Made by a program: the position numbers and the translations under genes. This document shows positions 1 to 5,544 of a stretch of 9,174 nt of DNA, piece after piece. This stretch comes from Candidatus Pacearchaeota archaeon (lineage in GTDB: Archaea; Nanobdellota; Nanobdellia; Pacearchaeales; GW2011-AR1). The notes below the pieces were generated by a model. It ran no database searches. It saw only the letters and a program-made list of their open reading frames with translations, and was not told where the DNA came from. The stretch is taken from NCBI GenBank assembly GCA_002686355.1, contig NZBV01000025.1, positions 1 through 9,174 on the forward strand, read 5' to 3'. Numbering within the stretch: the first letter of the stretch is position 1; each line of letters opens with the position of its first letter.

Positions 1-341
1 AGATTATTCCTAACTGCTGCACCCCGTAGGGCTGGGAATAGTGTCTCAGATTCCCTCTCAGGGCTCCTCCGCTAAGAGCCCTTACAGATCATAGGCTTGG
101 TGGGCTATTACCCCGCCAACAACCTAATCTGCCGCAGCCCCATCCTTAGTTCAAAGACAAGTCTTTCCAGGGCAGGTCTTCTATAAGGTATTAACGTCAG
201 TTTCCCAACGATATCCCTAACCTAAGGGTAGGTTAGCTACGTGTTACTGAGCAGTTCGCTCCTCACTTCAAAGAAACAAGAAACTTGCATGTCTAAACGC
301 AAACCAGAGAGCCGCAGCCGCCAGCAGGATCAACTGGATTT
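1..341 (-). rRNA. 16S ribosomal RNA, 5' portion (partial, cut by window edge)
   Basis: Read on the minus strand, the sequence starts near 341 with AATCCAGTTGATCCTGCTGG, a variant of the archaeal 16S 5' end (usually ATTCCGGTTGATCCTGCCGG). Further in are GACATGCAAGT, GCTCAGTAACACGT and TACGGGGTGCAGCAG, in the expected order and spacing for roughly E. coli positions 1-365. After GCAGCAG it reads TTAGGAAT, where most archaea have GCGCGAAA; from memory this resembles Woesearchaeota/Pacearchaeota-like 16S genes. The gene runs off position 1, so about three quarters of it, including the anti-Shine-Dalgarno end, is outside the window. Exact 5' end is uncertain by a few bases. Confidence 0.95.
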
Positions 342-533
342 AACAATATCATTTTTCGTCGAAACGAATCAATTGCGCAATTTATCATATGTAAGAACGA
401 TAAACCACTTCACACAAACTCCTACTATCGGCTGTTAATAATAATTATTAGAACTACAACTAATGACTGATTCTACATACCTCATACTTTAATGTAGTAA
501 AAATTTGAGTTATTAAAGTACTCATTTTAAATA
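342..533 (-). other. 16S rRNA leader (5' external transcribed spacer) with small palindromes
   Basis: This AT-rich stretch lies between the 16S 5' end and the likely transcription start and has no convincing ORF. It contains a short hairpin, TTCGT-CGAA-ACGAA (355-368), next to a perfect 12-bp palindrome AATTGCGCAATT (371-382), just upstream of the mature 16S end where pre-16S processing signals are expected. A second perfect palindrome TAATAATTATTA is at 439-450, and a weak stem TGAGT/ACTCA at 506-524. The pairing partner of a 16S processing stem would be beyond the window, so a bulge-helix-bulge motif cannot be tested here. Confidence 0.45.
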
Positions 534-555
534 CAATCTTTCCAGAAAAAATTTA

Positions 556-570
556 TTTATAAATGTTTCG
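556..570 (-). promoter_or_regulatory. Probable rRNA operon promoter (BRE + TATA)
   Basis: On the minus strand the sequence reads CGAAA CA TTTATAAA: a BRE-like CGAAA (566-570) followed by a symmetric TATA box TTTATAAA (556-563). Archaeal initiation about 26 bp downstream of the TATA centre would fall near 533, giving a 16S leader of roughly 190 nt. The box lies immediately beyond the stop of the 578-1252 gene, so it most plausibly drives the rRNA. Inferred from motif and position only. Confidence 0.6.
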
Positions 571-577
571 TGGATAT

Positions 578-1252
578 CTATTCTCTAAGAAGTTTTCCCC
601 CCATCGATTTCCAAGCTTCTTCAGGACTATCATATTCTTTTCCAGAATAATTATAGGCAACATTTAGTACAAATTCGTTGATATCCTTTTGGAAAGGGTT
701 TGTTTTTTCAACAATCCACATATCAAGATCTCGTCTCAATTTTTTAACAATTGGAAGGGGTATTTTTCCATTCGTATCATATAAAAGAGAATCATAATTC
801 TCATAAAACCATTTTTGAATTGTTTCCATATTTTTTTCTTCTTCATGAATTAACTCTTCCTTAATCTTTTCTACTTGTGATACGTACTCGTTTGGGCAAT
901 TTGTAAATCCAGTATTAATCATCTCTTGGGTATAATCAGAGGTATTCCTAACGGCTTCTACTAAATTATTTGAAGTAAGACAGTTCCAATCATTACCAGA
1001 ATGTTTTTTATATTTTGCATTCTCCCGGATTAAATTTCTCAATAAAATCCCATTTAATTCTTCACTTATTCGTATAGGGTTTTTCATATTTAGATTCTTT
1101 ATCCTATGAAGTGAATAAATAGGAACGTTTCCACTACATTCACCAAATTGGCTCAATGTATTTTCTAATCTTAATGTTTGTCTTAAACTTAATCCTACCA
1201 TCAATCTTTTATAAAAAATCCATTTAAAAATCTTTCTATATGTTACCATCAT
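578..1252 (-). CDS. Hypothetical protein, 224 aa
   Basis: I do not recognise this protein. The reading frame opens at a TTG at 1279, but two consecutive ATGs at 1252 and 1249 are better starts: a TATA box centred at about 1285 puts the transcription start near 1259, leaving a leader of only a few bases. The product begins MMVTYRKIFKWIFYKRL, a short basic and aromatic stretch that is not a clear signal peptide. The middle is soluble and mixed-charge, with a helical E/K-rich segment around the EKIKEELIHEEEKNME residues, and it ends KSMGGKLLRE. No transmembrane segment, zinc-binding set or nucleotide-binding motif is visible. It diverges from the 3'-phosphoesterase gene with a shared promoter region, so co-regulation is possible, but no shared function is shown. 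Its stop lies only about 15 bp from the rRNA TATA box. Confidence 0.7.
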   Translation of the reverse strand: MMVTYRKIFKWIFYKRLMVGLSLRQTLRLENTLSQFGECSGNVPIYSLHRIKNLNMKNPIRISEELNGILLRNLIRENAKYKKHSGNDWNCLTSNNLVEAVRNTSDYTQEMINTGFTNCPNEYVSQVEKIKEELIHEEEKNMETIQKWFYENYDSLLYDTNGKIPLPIVKKLRRDLDMWIVEKTNPFQKDINEFVLNVAYNYSGKEYDSPEEAWKSMGGKLLRE

Positions 1253-1281
1253 CAAATGGTGATATATCAATCTCAACAAGA

Positions 1282-1289
1282 TTTATAAA
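1282..1289. promoter_or_regulatory. Palindromic TATA box shared by divergent genes
   Basis: TTTATAAA is its own reverse complement and is the only good TATA-like element between the divergent genes. Its centre (1285.5) is 25.5 bp from the plus-strand ATG at 1311, the spacing expected for a leaderless mRNA. In the other direction it predicts initiation near 1259, just upstream of the ATGs at 1252/1249. Direction in archaea is set by the flanking BRE; the plus side has purine-rich CAAGA upstream of the box and the minus side has AGGATTATT. Confidence 0.55.
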
Positions 1290-1310
1290 AATAATCCTCT
1301 TGGGGTATAT

Positions 1311-1676
1311 ATGCCAATTTTTGTAATTCAAGAACACAGGGCAAAAAATCTTCATTGGGATTTCCGTCTTGAAATAAATAAAATTTTAAAGTCATGGGCT
1401 CTTCCAAAACCTCCTCCAGATAGGAAAAAAATAAGACGACTCGCGATTCAAGTTCCAGACCACGAATTATCTTATGCTAAATTCGAAGGGATTATTAAGG
1501 AAGGTTATGGGAAAGGAAAAGTTAAAATCTGGGATTCTGGAAAATATGATTTGATTTACAAAGGCAAGGACAAAATCGAGTTCGAACTTTTTGGAAAAAA
1601 ACTCACAGGAAAATATGTTTTAATAAATGCAAAAATGGGTGGAGACAAAAACAATTGGTTGTTTTTTAAATTGTGA
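1311..1676 (+). CDS. Stand-alone DNA 3'-phosphoesterase (LigD PE-domain family)
   Basis: This 121-aa protein is essentially a single PE domain, the N-terminal end-healing domain of bacterial LigD, which trims 3'-phosphates and 3'-ribonucleotides at DNA breaks to leave a ligatable 3'-OH. The signature FVIQEHRAKNLHWDFRLE occupies residues 4-21. It supplies the metal and phosphate residues H9, H15, D17 and R19, matching H42, H48, D50 and R52 of Pseudomonas LigD. The second conserved block, VPDHELSYAKFEG (48-60), gives H51 and Y55, and GKGKVKIWDSGKYD (67-80) closes the fold. All catalytic positions I can place are present. Free-standing PE proteins are known in archaea (Korarchaeum, Methanosarcina). 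No ligase or polymerase domain is attached and none is encoded nearby. The ATG lies 25 bp from a TATA box, so the mRNA is probably leaderless. Confidence 0.9.
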   Translation: MPIFVIQEHRAKNLHWDFRLEINKILKSWALPKPPPDRKKIRRLAIQVPDHELSYAKFEGIIKEGYGKGKVKIWDSGKYDLIYKGKDKIEFELFGKKLTGKYVLINAKMGGDKNNWLFFKL

Positions 1677-2462
1677 TTACCGCTCCCCTGTCCAAAATTC
1701 TAAATCAGGAATCTCTTTATTGATCCCTTTTGCTTTGCAATATCCTCTGGTAAGAAGATAAAAAATTAATCCCAGGCTTTTTTCACTTTTGTTGTTTCCA
1801 ATTATGACTTGGTCTGCACCTTTCGCAAAATTATTAGTGTCACATATCATCAGAACTTTTTTATTTACAACCAATGTGTCATTGAGTGCATTTTTGTCAA
1901 GCCATTGGTCTGTGATAATTGTTAGCTCATTCTCAAAAAAATCTGGAAGTTGGGTATTAGTCAAGATTCCCGCAGGATATTTTTTTGAAAAAAGTCTTAT
2001 TCCTGTTAACTCTGAAAACATTTTAGCTGCTTTCCATCCTGCCGGTCTTTTACAGACGAGAATTGTATCTTCAGGATTAAATTTTGACAGAAAGGCAAGC
2101 CCTTCTTTTAATTTCTCATCTATCAAATCAGTATTAAAAATAGCAAGTCCGTCTGCTCTCCGTCGATAAACAAAAGGCTTCATATCAGGTGTAACAACTT
2201 TTGTCCCAAGATAAATTCCTGCTTTAACATATTCATCAAGCGGGATAAGCATATCTGCTCTTTTCTTTGCCTTAACCTGTTCTTTTAACTCTTCTGTTTT
2301 TGCAACATCAACTTTCTTCTTAAGTTCCTTTGCTTTTGCCAACAATTCTTTCTTTTTATCTTCGAGCGACTTTTCAGTTACAGAGTCAATTGATTCTTTC
2401 TCAGCCTCTTTTGCTAAATCCTTTTCGTTAACTGCCTGATCATCTTCTTTCTTTTTAGCCAT
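1677..2462 (-). CDS. rpsB: Small ribosomal subunit protein uS2 with charged N-terminal extension
   Basis: Residues about 70-247 match archaeal uS2, a 30S body protein. The core includes LIPLDEYVKAGIYLGTK (72-88), PDMKPFVYRRRADGLAIFN (92-110), PAGILTNTQLPDFFE (163-177), the VLMICDTNNF strand (203-212) and a NNKSEKSLGLIFYLLTRG helix region (223-240). Total length is 261 aa against roughly 200-230 for most archaeal uS2. The excess is a lysine/glutamate-rich N-terminal extension of about 68 residues, probably helical. The ATG at 2462 sits 26 bp from the centre of a TATA box, which supports this long start. It belongs to the conserved rpoK-eno-rps2 order but is separated from eno by about 600 bp. 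Its stop directly abuts the stop of the convergent PE gene. Confidence 0.93.
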   Translation of the reverse strand: MAKKKEDDQAVNEKDLAKEAEKESIDSVTEKSLEDKKKELLAKAKELKKKVDVAKTEELKEQVKAKKRADMLIPLDEYVKAGIYLGTKVVTPDMKPFVYRRRADGLAIFNTDLIDEKLKEGLAFLSKFNPEDTILVCKRPAGWKAAKMFSELTGIRLFSKKYPAGILTNTQLPDFFENELTIITDQWLDKNALNDTLVVNKKVLMICDTNNFAKGADQVIIGNNKSEKSLGLIFYLLTRGYCKAKGINKEIPDLEFWTGER

Positions 2463-2483
2463 AAGAATTCAGATGAAGATTAG

Positions 2484-2491
2484 TTTAAAAA
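2484..2491 (-). promoter_or_regulatory. TATA box of rpsB
   Basis: The minus strand reads TTTTTAAA (inside GTTTTTAAAC) with its centre near 2488, 26 bp upstream of the uS2 ATG. No Shine-Dalgarno sequence precedes the ATG. Both facts fit a leaderless transcript started independently of the upstream rpoK-eno cluster. Confidence 0.55.
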
Positions 2492-2530
2492 CTATTTGGT
2501 TCAAGGATTTCTAGTTTTTTTAGAGTAGAA

Positions 2531-2903
2531 ATGCAAGATTTGATTGTTGAGATTTATTACAATAGTTTTTATCAAATAGTAAATCTTTAGTTTTTTAATG
2601 AAGATCCTCAAATTTAGTGAACACCTTCCTTCTGATAAGAATAAAGAACTCCTGTTTCTCCTAAATCTTCTTTTGAGATTTCAATAGAAAGAATGAGGCA
2701 TTGTGAAAAAGAAGAAGAACATAAAAGTCCTAACCATAATGGGGGGTATGTAATTATTGTGATGTGAGATTTTTGCCCATTAAAATTTTCTTAACTGAAG
2801 AAGAAAGAGTTTTTTAAATTTCTCTGGAACCGAATTTGCTGGTTAGAGGTGCGATGTAAAAAATAAAAGAAGCCAAGAAATCGCAAAAGTAGAACCTGAT
2901 GAT
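2531..2903 (+). pseudogene. Decayed plus-strand gene (5' and middle pieces), candidate
   Basis: No intact gene is visible here, but protein-like pieces follow one another in shifting plus-strand frames. They are MQDLIVEIYYNSFYQIVNL (2531-2590), MKILKFSEHLPSDKNKELL (from 2598), PKSSFEISIERMRHCEKEEE and HKSPNHNGG (about 2660-2746), VCNYCDVRFLPIKIFLTEEE and RVF (2746-2814), and VKNKRSQEIAKVEPDD (2856-2903), which runs in frame into the ORF at 2904. Several frame changes fall at homopolymers: G6 at 2741-2746, the T run at 2810-2815 and the A run at 2858-2863. Joined up, the pieces give roughly 190 residues with clustered Cys/His (RHC, HKSPNH, CNYC), which may be a former metal site. I cannot name the family. 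AT-rich noncoding DNA can mimic this, so it is a candidate only. Confidence 0.35.
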
Positions 2904-3113
2904 ATGTTTGGGTTGGCGAATAAAATAAAAAAAGAAATATCTGAAAGAAAGGTTGTTCCATTATTTAAGGGAAAAGATAATTATTCATCTTGCAATCCTC
3001 AAGAAGACCCAGCAGATTTTATTATTGCCTGCCCAAAAGAAATTCCACAAGATTGTTTAACACATCAAGAAAATATTAGTGAATGGACTTCTCAATATCA
3101 ATCAGTCGCTTAA
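2904..3113 (+). CDS. Small hypothetical ORF, 69 aa, possibly the C-terminal remnant of a decayed gene
   Basis: The ORF starts MFGLANKIKKEISERKVVPL and ends WTSQYQSVA, with Lys/Glu/Asp/Pro content and codon choice similar to the neighbouring genes. It contains four cysteines (no wait-free spacing pattern that I recognise as a zinc ribbon). The same frame is open upstream to 2847 without another ATG. A TATA-like TTTTTTAAATTT at 2810-2821 predicts initiation near 2842, where a GAGGTG is followed at 2854 by ATG and an immediate TAA. The last 38 bp overlap the 3' end of the convergent enolase gene. No family recognised. It could be a genuine short gene or the surviving tail of the degraded gene at 2531-2903. 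Confidence 0.4.
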   Translation: MFGLANKIKKEISERKVVPLFKGKDNYSSCNPQEDPADFIIACPKEIPQDCLTHQENISEWTSQYQSVA

Positions 3114-4233
3114 TTTTAACCTCTCGTTCCTTACCATCAATACCACACTTAAAAAAATCAGCACCAAATCCAAAAGCAAGATCAGCAAGAATACTCTCTT
3201 CTGTTTCACCGCTTCTATGAGAAAACACGATTTTGATATTATTCTTCTTCGCTAGCTCGCAAACCTTTTTAACTTCTAATAATGAACCGCATTGATTAGG
3301 CTTGACAATAACAGCATTAATACTTTTTTTCTCAATTGCTTTTTTCAGCCTCTTGGAATTTGTAACAATTAAATCATCACCTGTAATCAAACTCTTTGGA
3401 GATTTCTTTAACAACTTTGCAAAATTTTCAAAATCTTCTTCATGAAAAGGGTCCTCAACATAAAACAGATTAAAGTTTTTAATTAGATTAGAAAGATATC
3501 CTAATTGCTCTTCTTCTGTTCTCTTTAACATTGGATTCTTGTAATGATATTTTTTCCTTTTGTAAAAACTTGAAGCAGCCACATCTGTTCCAATTGGCAA
3601 TTTGGATCTTTTAATGGTATCAAAAACCTGTTTTTCATTAAGTGAAGTAATCCATGCATTTTCTGCATTTTTTTTATTTTTGAAATTTTTATCACCCTTT
3701 TTCAAGAAAATTTCGATTTCATTTTTAATTTTTTTATTCCTGTTAAAACACTCTTTCACTTTTCTTGCATTTGGAATTAGTAAGAATTCCTGAAAATCTG
3801 GTTTCTTTTGCAAAGAAGAATGTTTACCTCCTCCAATACAATTTCCAACTAATCGCGGGAACTTTTTTGCAGAAGGATTAATCAGCTGCCAAATTTCCTC
3901 GTCCTGCTTCTTAGCAACAGCCTTAAGCACAGCAGACTCAAGCGCAAACAACGTGTTTGCCCCAATATGCCCTTCAACAATATCTTCAATTCTTCTCAAA
4001 TCGTCAAACTTCTCAATAATCTCCCTTGAGAAATAATCACTAAATTTTTTTAACGTACTGGTATCTCCTTCCAGATTTTTTTTGTATACCTTCACGGCGT
4101 TCTTTCCTATCGATCTTCCATTAGGAGCAGATGCTGAGAAACTTCCAACATTTGTTTTAATTGAAACAAAAATTGTTTTTTCTCCTCGGGAATCAGAAAT
4201 AGACTTTGCAGACACCCCATTTATTTTGACCAT
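3076..4233 (-). CDS. eno: Divergent enolase (phosphopyruvate hydratase)
   Basis: Enolase interconverts 2-phosphoglycerate and phosphoenolpyruvate in central carbon metabolism, in the cytoplasm. At 385 aa it is shorter than the usual 410-430. N-terminal landmarks are SDSRG (13-17) and the modified loop NGRSIGK (38-44, usually SGASTG). The barrel keeps the metal ligands D217 (GTDVAAS), E260 (VEDPFHEEDF) and D286 (TGDDLIVTN). It also keeps the base lysine K311 (VKPNQCGS), H339-R340-S341 (SHRSGETEES), K362 (FKCG), H138 (GGGKH) and E149 (FQEF). The normally invariant GDEGGFAP loop is not recognisable; the best alignment is NAENAWIT (189-196), which would keep the glutamate as E191 but lose the glycines. 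Activity is likely but not certain. It follows rpoK, as is common in archaea, and a TATA box centred 25 bp from the ATG suggests a leaderless mRNA. Confidence 0.92.
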   Translation of the reverse strand: MVKINGVSAKSISDSRGEKTIFVSIKTNVGSFSASAPNGRSIGKNAVKVYKKNLEGDTSTLKKFSDYFSREIIEKFDDLRRIEDIVEGHIGANTLFALESAVLKAVAKKQDEEIWQLINPSAKKFPRLVGNCIGGGKHSSLQKKPDFQEFLLIPNARKVKECFNRNKKIKNEIEIFLKKGDKNFKNKKNAENAWITSLNEKQVFDTIKRSKLPIGTDVAASSFYKRKKYHYKNPMLKRTEEEQLGYLSNLIKNFNLFYVEDPFHEEDFENFAKLLKKSPKSLITGDDLIVTNSKRLKKAIEKKSINAVIVKPNQCGSLLEVKKVCELAKKNNIKIVFSHRSGETEESILADLAFGFGADFFKCGIDGKEREVKIKRLIDIEKSIH

Positions 4234-4254
4234 ATTTGGATAAAGTGGGGGGAG

Positions 4255-4261
4255 TTTAAAA
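4255..4261 (-). promoter_or_regulatory. TATA box of eno
   Basis: On the minus strand AGGAAAGGG TTTTAAA combines a purine-rich BRE-like stretch with a TATA box centred at 4258, 25 bp upstream of the enolase ATG at 4233. The 102-bp gap after rpoK otherwise shows nothing I can assign. Confidence 0.55.
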
Positions 4262-4335
4262 CCCTTTCCTACCCGCTTACTCTTAAGTACCCCTTGCTAA
4301 AGTTTCTTGTGACAGTAAGCTAATTTTAGAACAAA

Positions 4336-4737
4336 TCACTCTTCTTCTTCATTTTCTTCATCTTCTTCTCTCTCATCTTCTGGATTAGCAAGAGCCATAA
4401 TTTCTCCTTCTTTTGCAATTTCCTCTTCTTCCCTTGTTTCTAATTCTTCTTTCTTTTTTTCACTGACTTTAATCTCGCGCGTCCTTCTCAATTTCTCTTC
4501 TTTTTTTTCTGGAAAAGGTTTTTTGATGGATATTGGAAGAATTCCAGAATTCAATTCAATTTCTGCAATTTTTATTGCATCGTATTTTATCCTTTCCAAA
4601 TCTTCTGGGCTAATTTTAATCAGCAAGGGAGCATTCATTGCAATCTGCAAAGCCCGCGCTCCGAGAATTCTCGTTTGTTCATACTTTGTGAATTTTTGTT
4701 CTTGCATCATTTTATTTTTTCCCACATTCGTTTTCAC
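4336..4737 (-). CDS. rpoK: DNA-directed RNA polymerase subunit Rpo6 (RpoK/RPB6) with acidic C-terminal tail
   Basis: Residues about 16-76 are the RPB6/omega-like domain that helps assemble and clamp the largest polymerase subunit. KYEQTRILGARALQIAMNAP (18-37) and AEIELNSGILPISIKKPFP (58-76) match the family closely. Archaeal Rpo6 is normally about 55-95 aa; this one is 133. The added 57 residues are first Lys/Arg/Glu-rich (77-111), then almost purely Asp/Glu (119-133). The frame starts at a GTG that overlaps the rrp42 stop as GTGA, the usual coupled arrangement. ATGs at 4710 and 4707 (residues 10 and 11) are alternative starts and would give about 123-124 aa. The gene is the last of the exosome run and the first of rpoK-eno-rps2, so it joins two clusters. 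Confidence 0.9.
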   Translation of the reverse strand: MKTNVGKNKMMQEQKFTKYEQTRILGARALQIAMNAPLLIKISPEDLERIKYDAIKIAEIELNSGILPISIKKPFPEKKEEKLRRTREIKVSEKKKEELETREEEEIAKEGEIMALANPEDEREEDEENEEEE

Positions 4738-5543
4738 TTAACAAACTTTTCAATCTTTTTAAAAACGTCTTTCCAGGATTTTTCAATAATTTCAAAAACT
4801 TCCCCCATTTCTTCGGGGGTTATCGAGGTTGATTCTCCTTTCTGCATTGATGAAATAATGCCATCTGAAAAACCAATTGTGACTCTTGTTTCACTCAAGT
4901 CTTCCTCTTCCTGCGTCGGATCAACAATTATACTATTTCCTATCTTATGGGCAGTGATTGAAATAGGGATATCTTTTTTCAAAGGAAGTTTCTTGTCTGT
5001 TAATTCTCCATAAACAATTGTTCCTGTTTTTTCATCGTATTTTGGCATCTTTGCATTTTTCAGTGCAACAACTGCACCAATCCCCGCAGCATCCATTAGA
5101 TTACCATCGTCATTCATTGAATATATATCTACAAAAATAGTCCAGACTTTTTCTCCTTCCTTGATACATAACCCTTCAAAATTAATCACCTTGCTTTCCC
5201 GAATTCCCCTGTCAATGACTCTGCCGATTTCAATCGCCCGAAATTTTGGAGGTCCTGCTTCAAACCTCGGAGAACTCAACGGAGTCAATTCTACAGTTGT
5301 CATAAGATTTCCTTTATTTGGAGAATCAGAATAAGGCGTTCCGAGCCCTAATTTTACACCGACTATAACTTCTGTCTTTCCAATCCGAACCCTTGCAGAA
5401 CCTTCTGCTTTTTTAGAAACTCCAACCTCAACTTCAATGTTCCTGAATTCATCAAGCTTTCTGCCATCAAATCTTTTATTTTTTTCCAAATATTGCCTGA
5501 TTCTTTTTCCTGTCACATTTGATGTTGTTTGAAACTTGTCCAT
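4734..5543 (-). CDS. rrp42: Exosome complex subunit Rrp42
   Basis: Rrp42 is the catalytically inactive RNase PH-like partner that alternates with Rrp41 in the archaeal exosome hexamer and contributes to RNA binding. RFDGRKLDEFRNIEVEVG (24-41), the GSARVRIGKTEVIVGVK strand pair (48-64), ELTPLSSPRFEAGPP (85-99), IEIGRVIDRGIRES (104-117) and VDPTQEEED (207-215) match the family. I chose the ATG at 5543 (269 aa) over the one at 5570. It starts one base after the rrp41 stop (TAA G ATG) and is preceded by AGGAGGCGAGGAG, a Shine-Dalgarno carried by the last Gly/Glu codons of rrp41. The longer start would add nine residues and overlap rrp41 by 26 bp. Confidence 0.93.
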   Translation of the reverse strand: MDKFQTTSNVTGKRIRQYLEKNKRFDGRKLDEFRNIEVEVGVSKKAEGSARVRIGKTEVIVGVKLGLGTPYSDSPNKGNLMTTVELTPLSSPRFEAGPPKFRAIEIGRVIDRGIRESKVINFEGLCIKEGEKVWTIFVDIYSMNDDGNLMDAAGIGAVVALKNAKMPKYDEKTGTIVYGELTDKKLPLKKDIPISITAHKIGNSIIVDPTQEEEDLSETRVTIGFSDGIISSMQKGESTSITPEEMGEVFEIIEKSWKDVFKKIEKFVK

Positions 5544-5544
5544 C

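Noticed and set aside
241..438. 65-aa plus-strand ORF at the left edge
   Set aside because: It is the reverse complement of the 16S 5' end and leader.
1253..1279. TTG start at 1279 for the unknown minus-strand gene
   Set aside because: It lies too close to the TATA box (the predicted transcript starts near 1259), while ATGs at 1252/1249 follow directly.
1789..2169. 126-aa plus-strand ORF
   Set aside because: Antisense shadow of rpsB, whose homology is clear. The same applies to the plus-strand ORFs opposite eno, rpoK, rrp42, rrp41, rrp4, SBDS and psmA.
2896..2944. Box C/D-like motifs (CTGATGA ... CTGA)
   Set aside because: The C box lacks the purine, no D'/C' pair is visible and the motifs lie inside an ORF.
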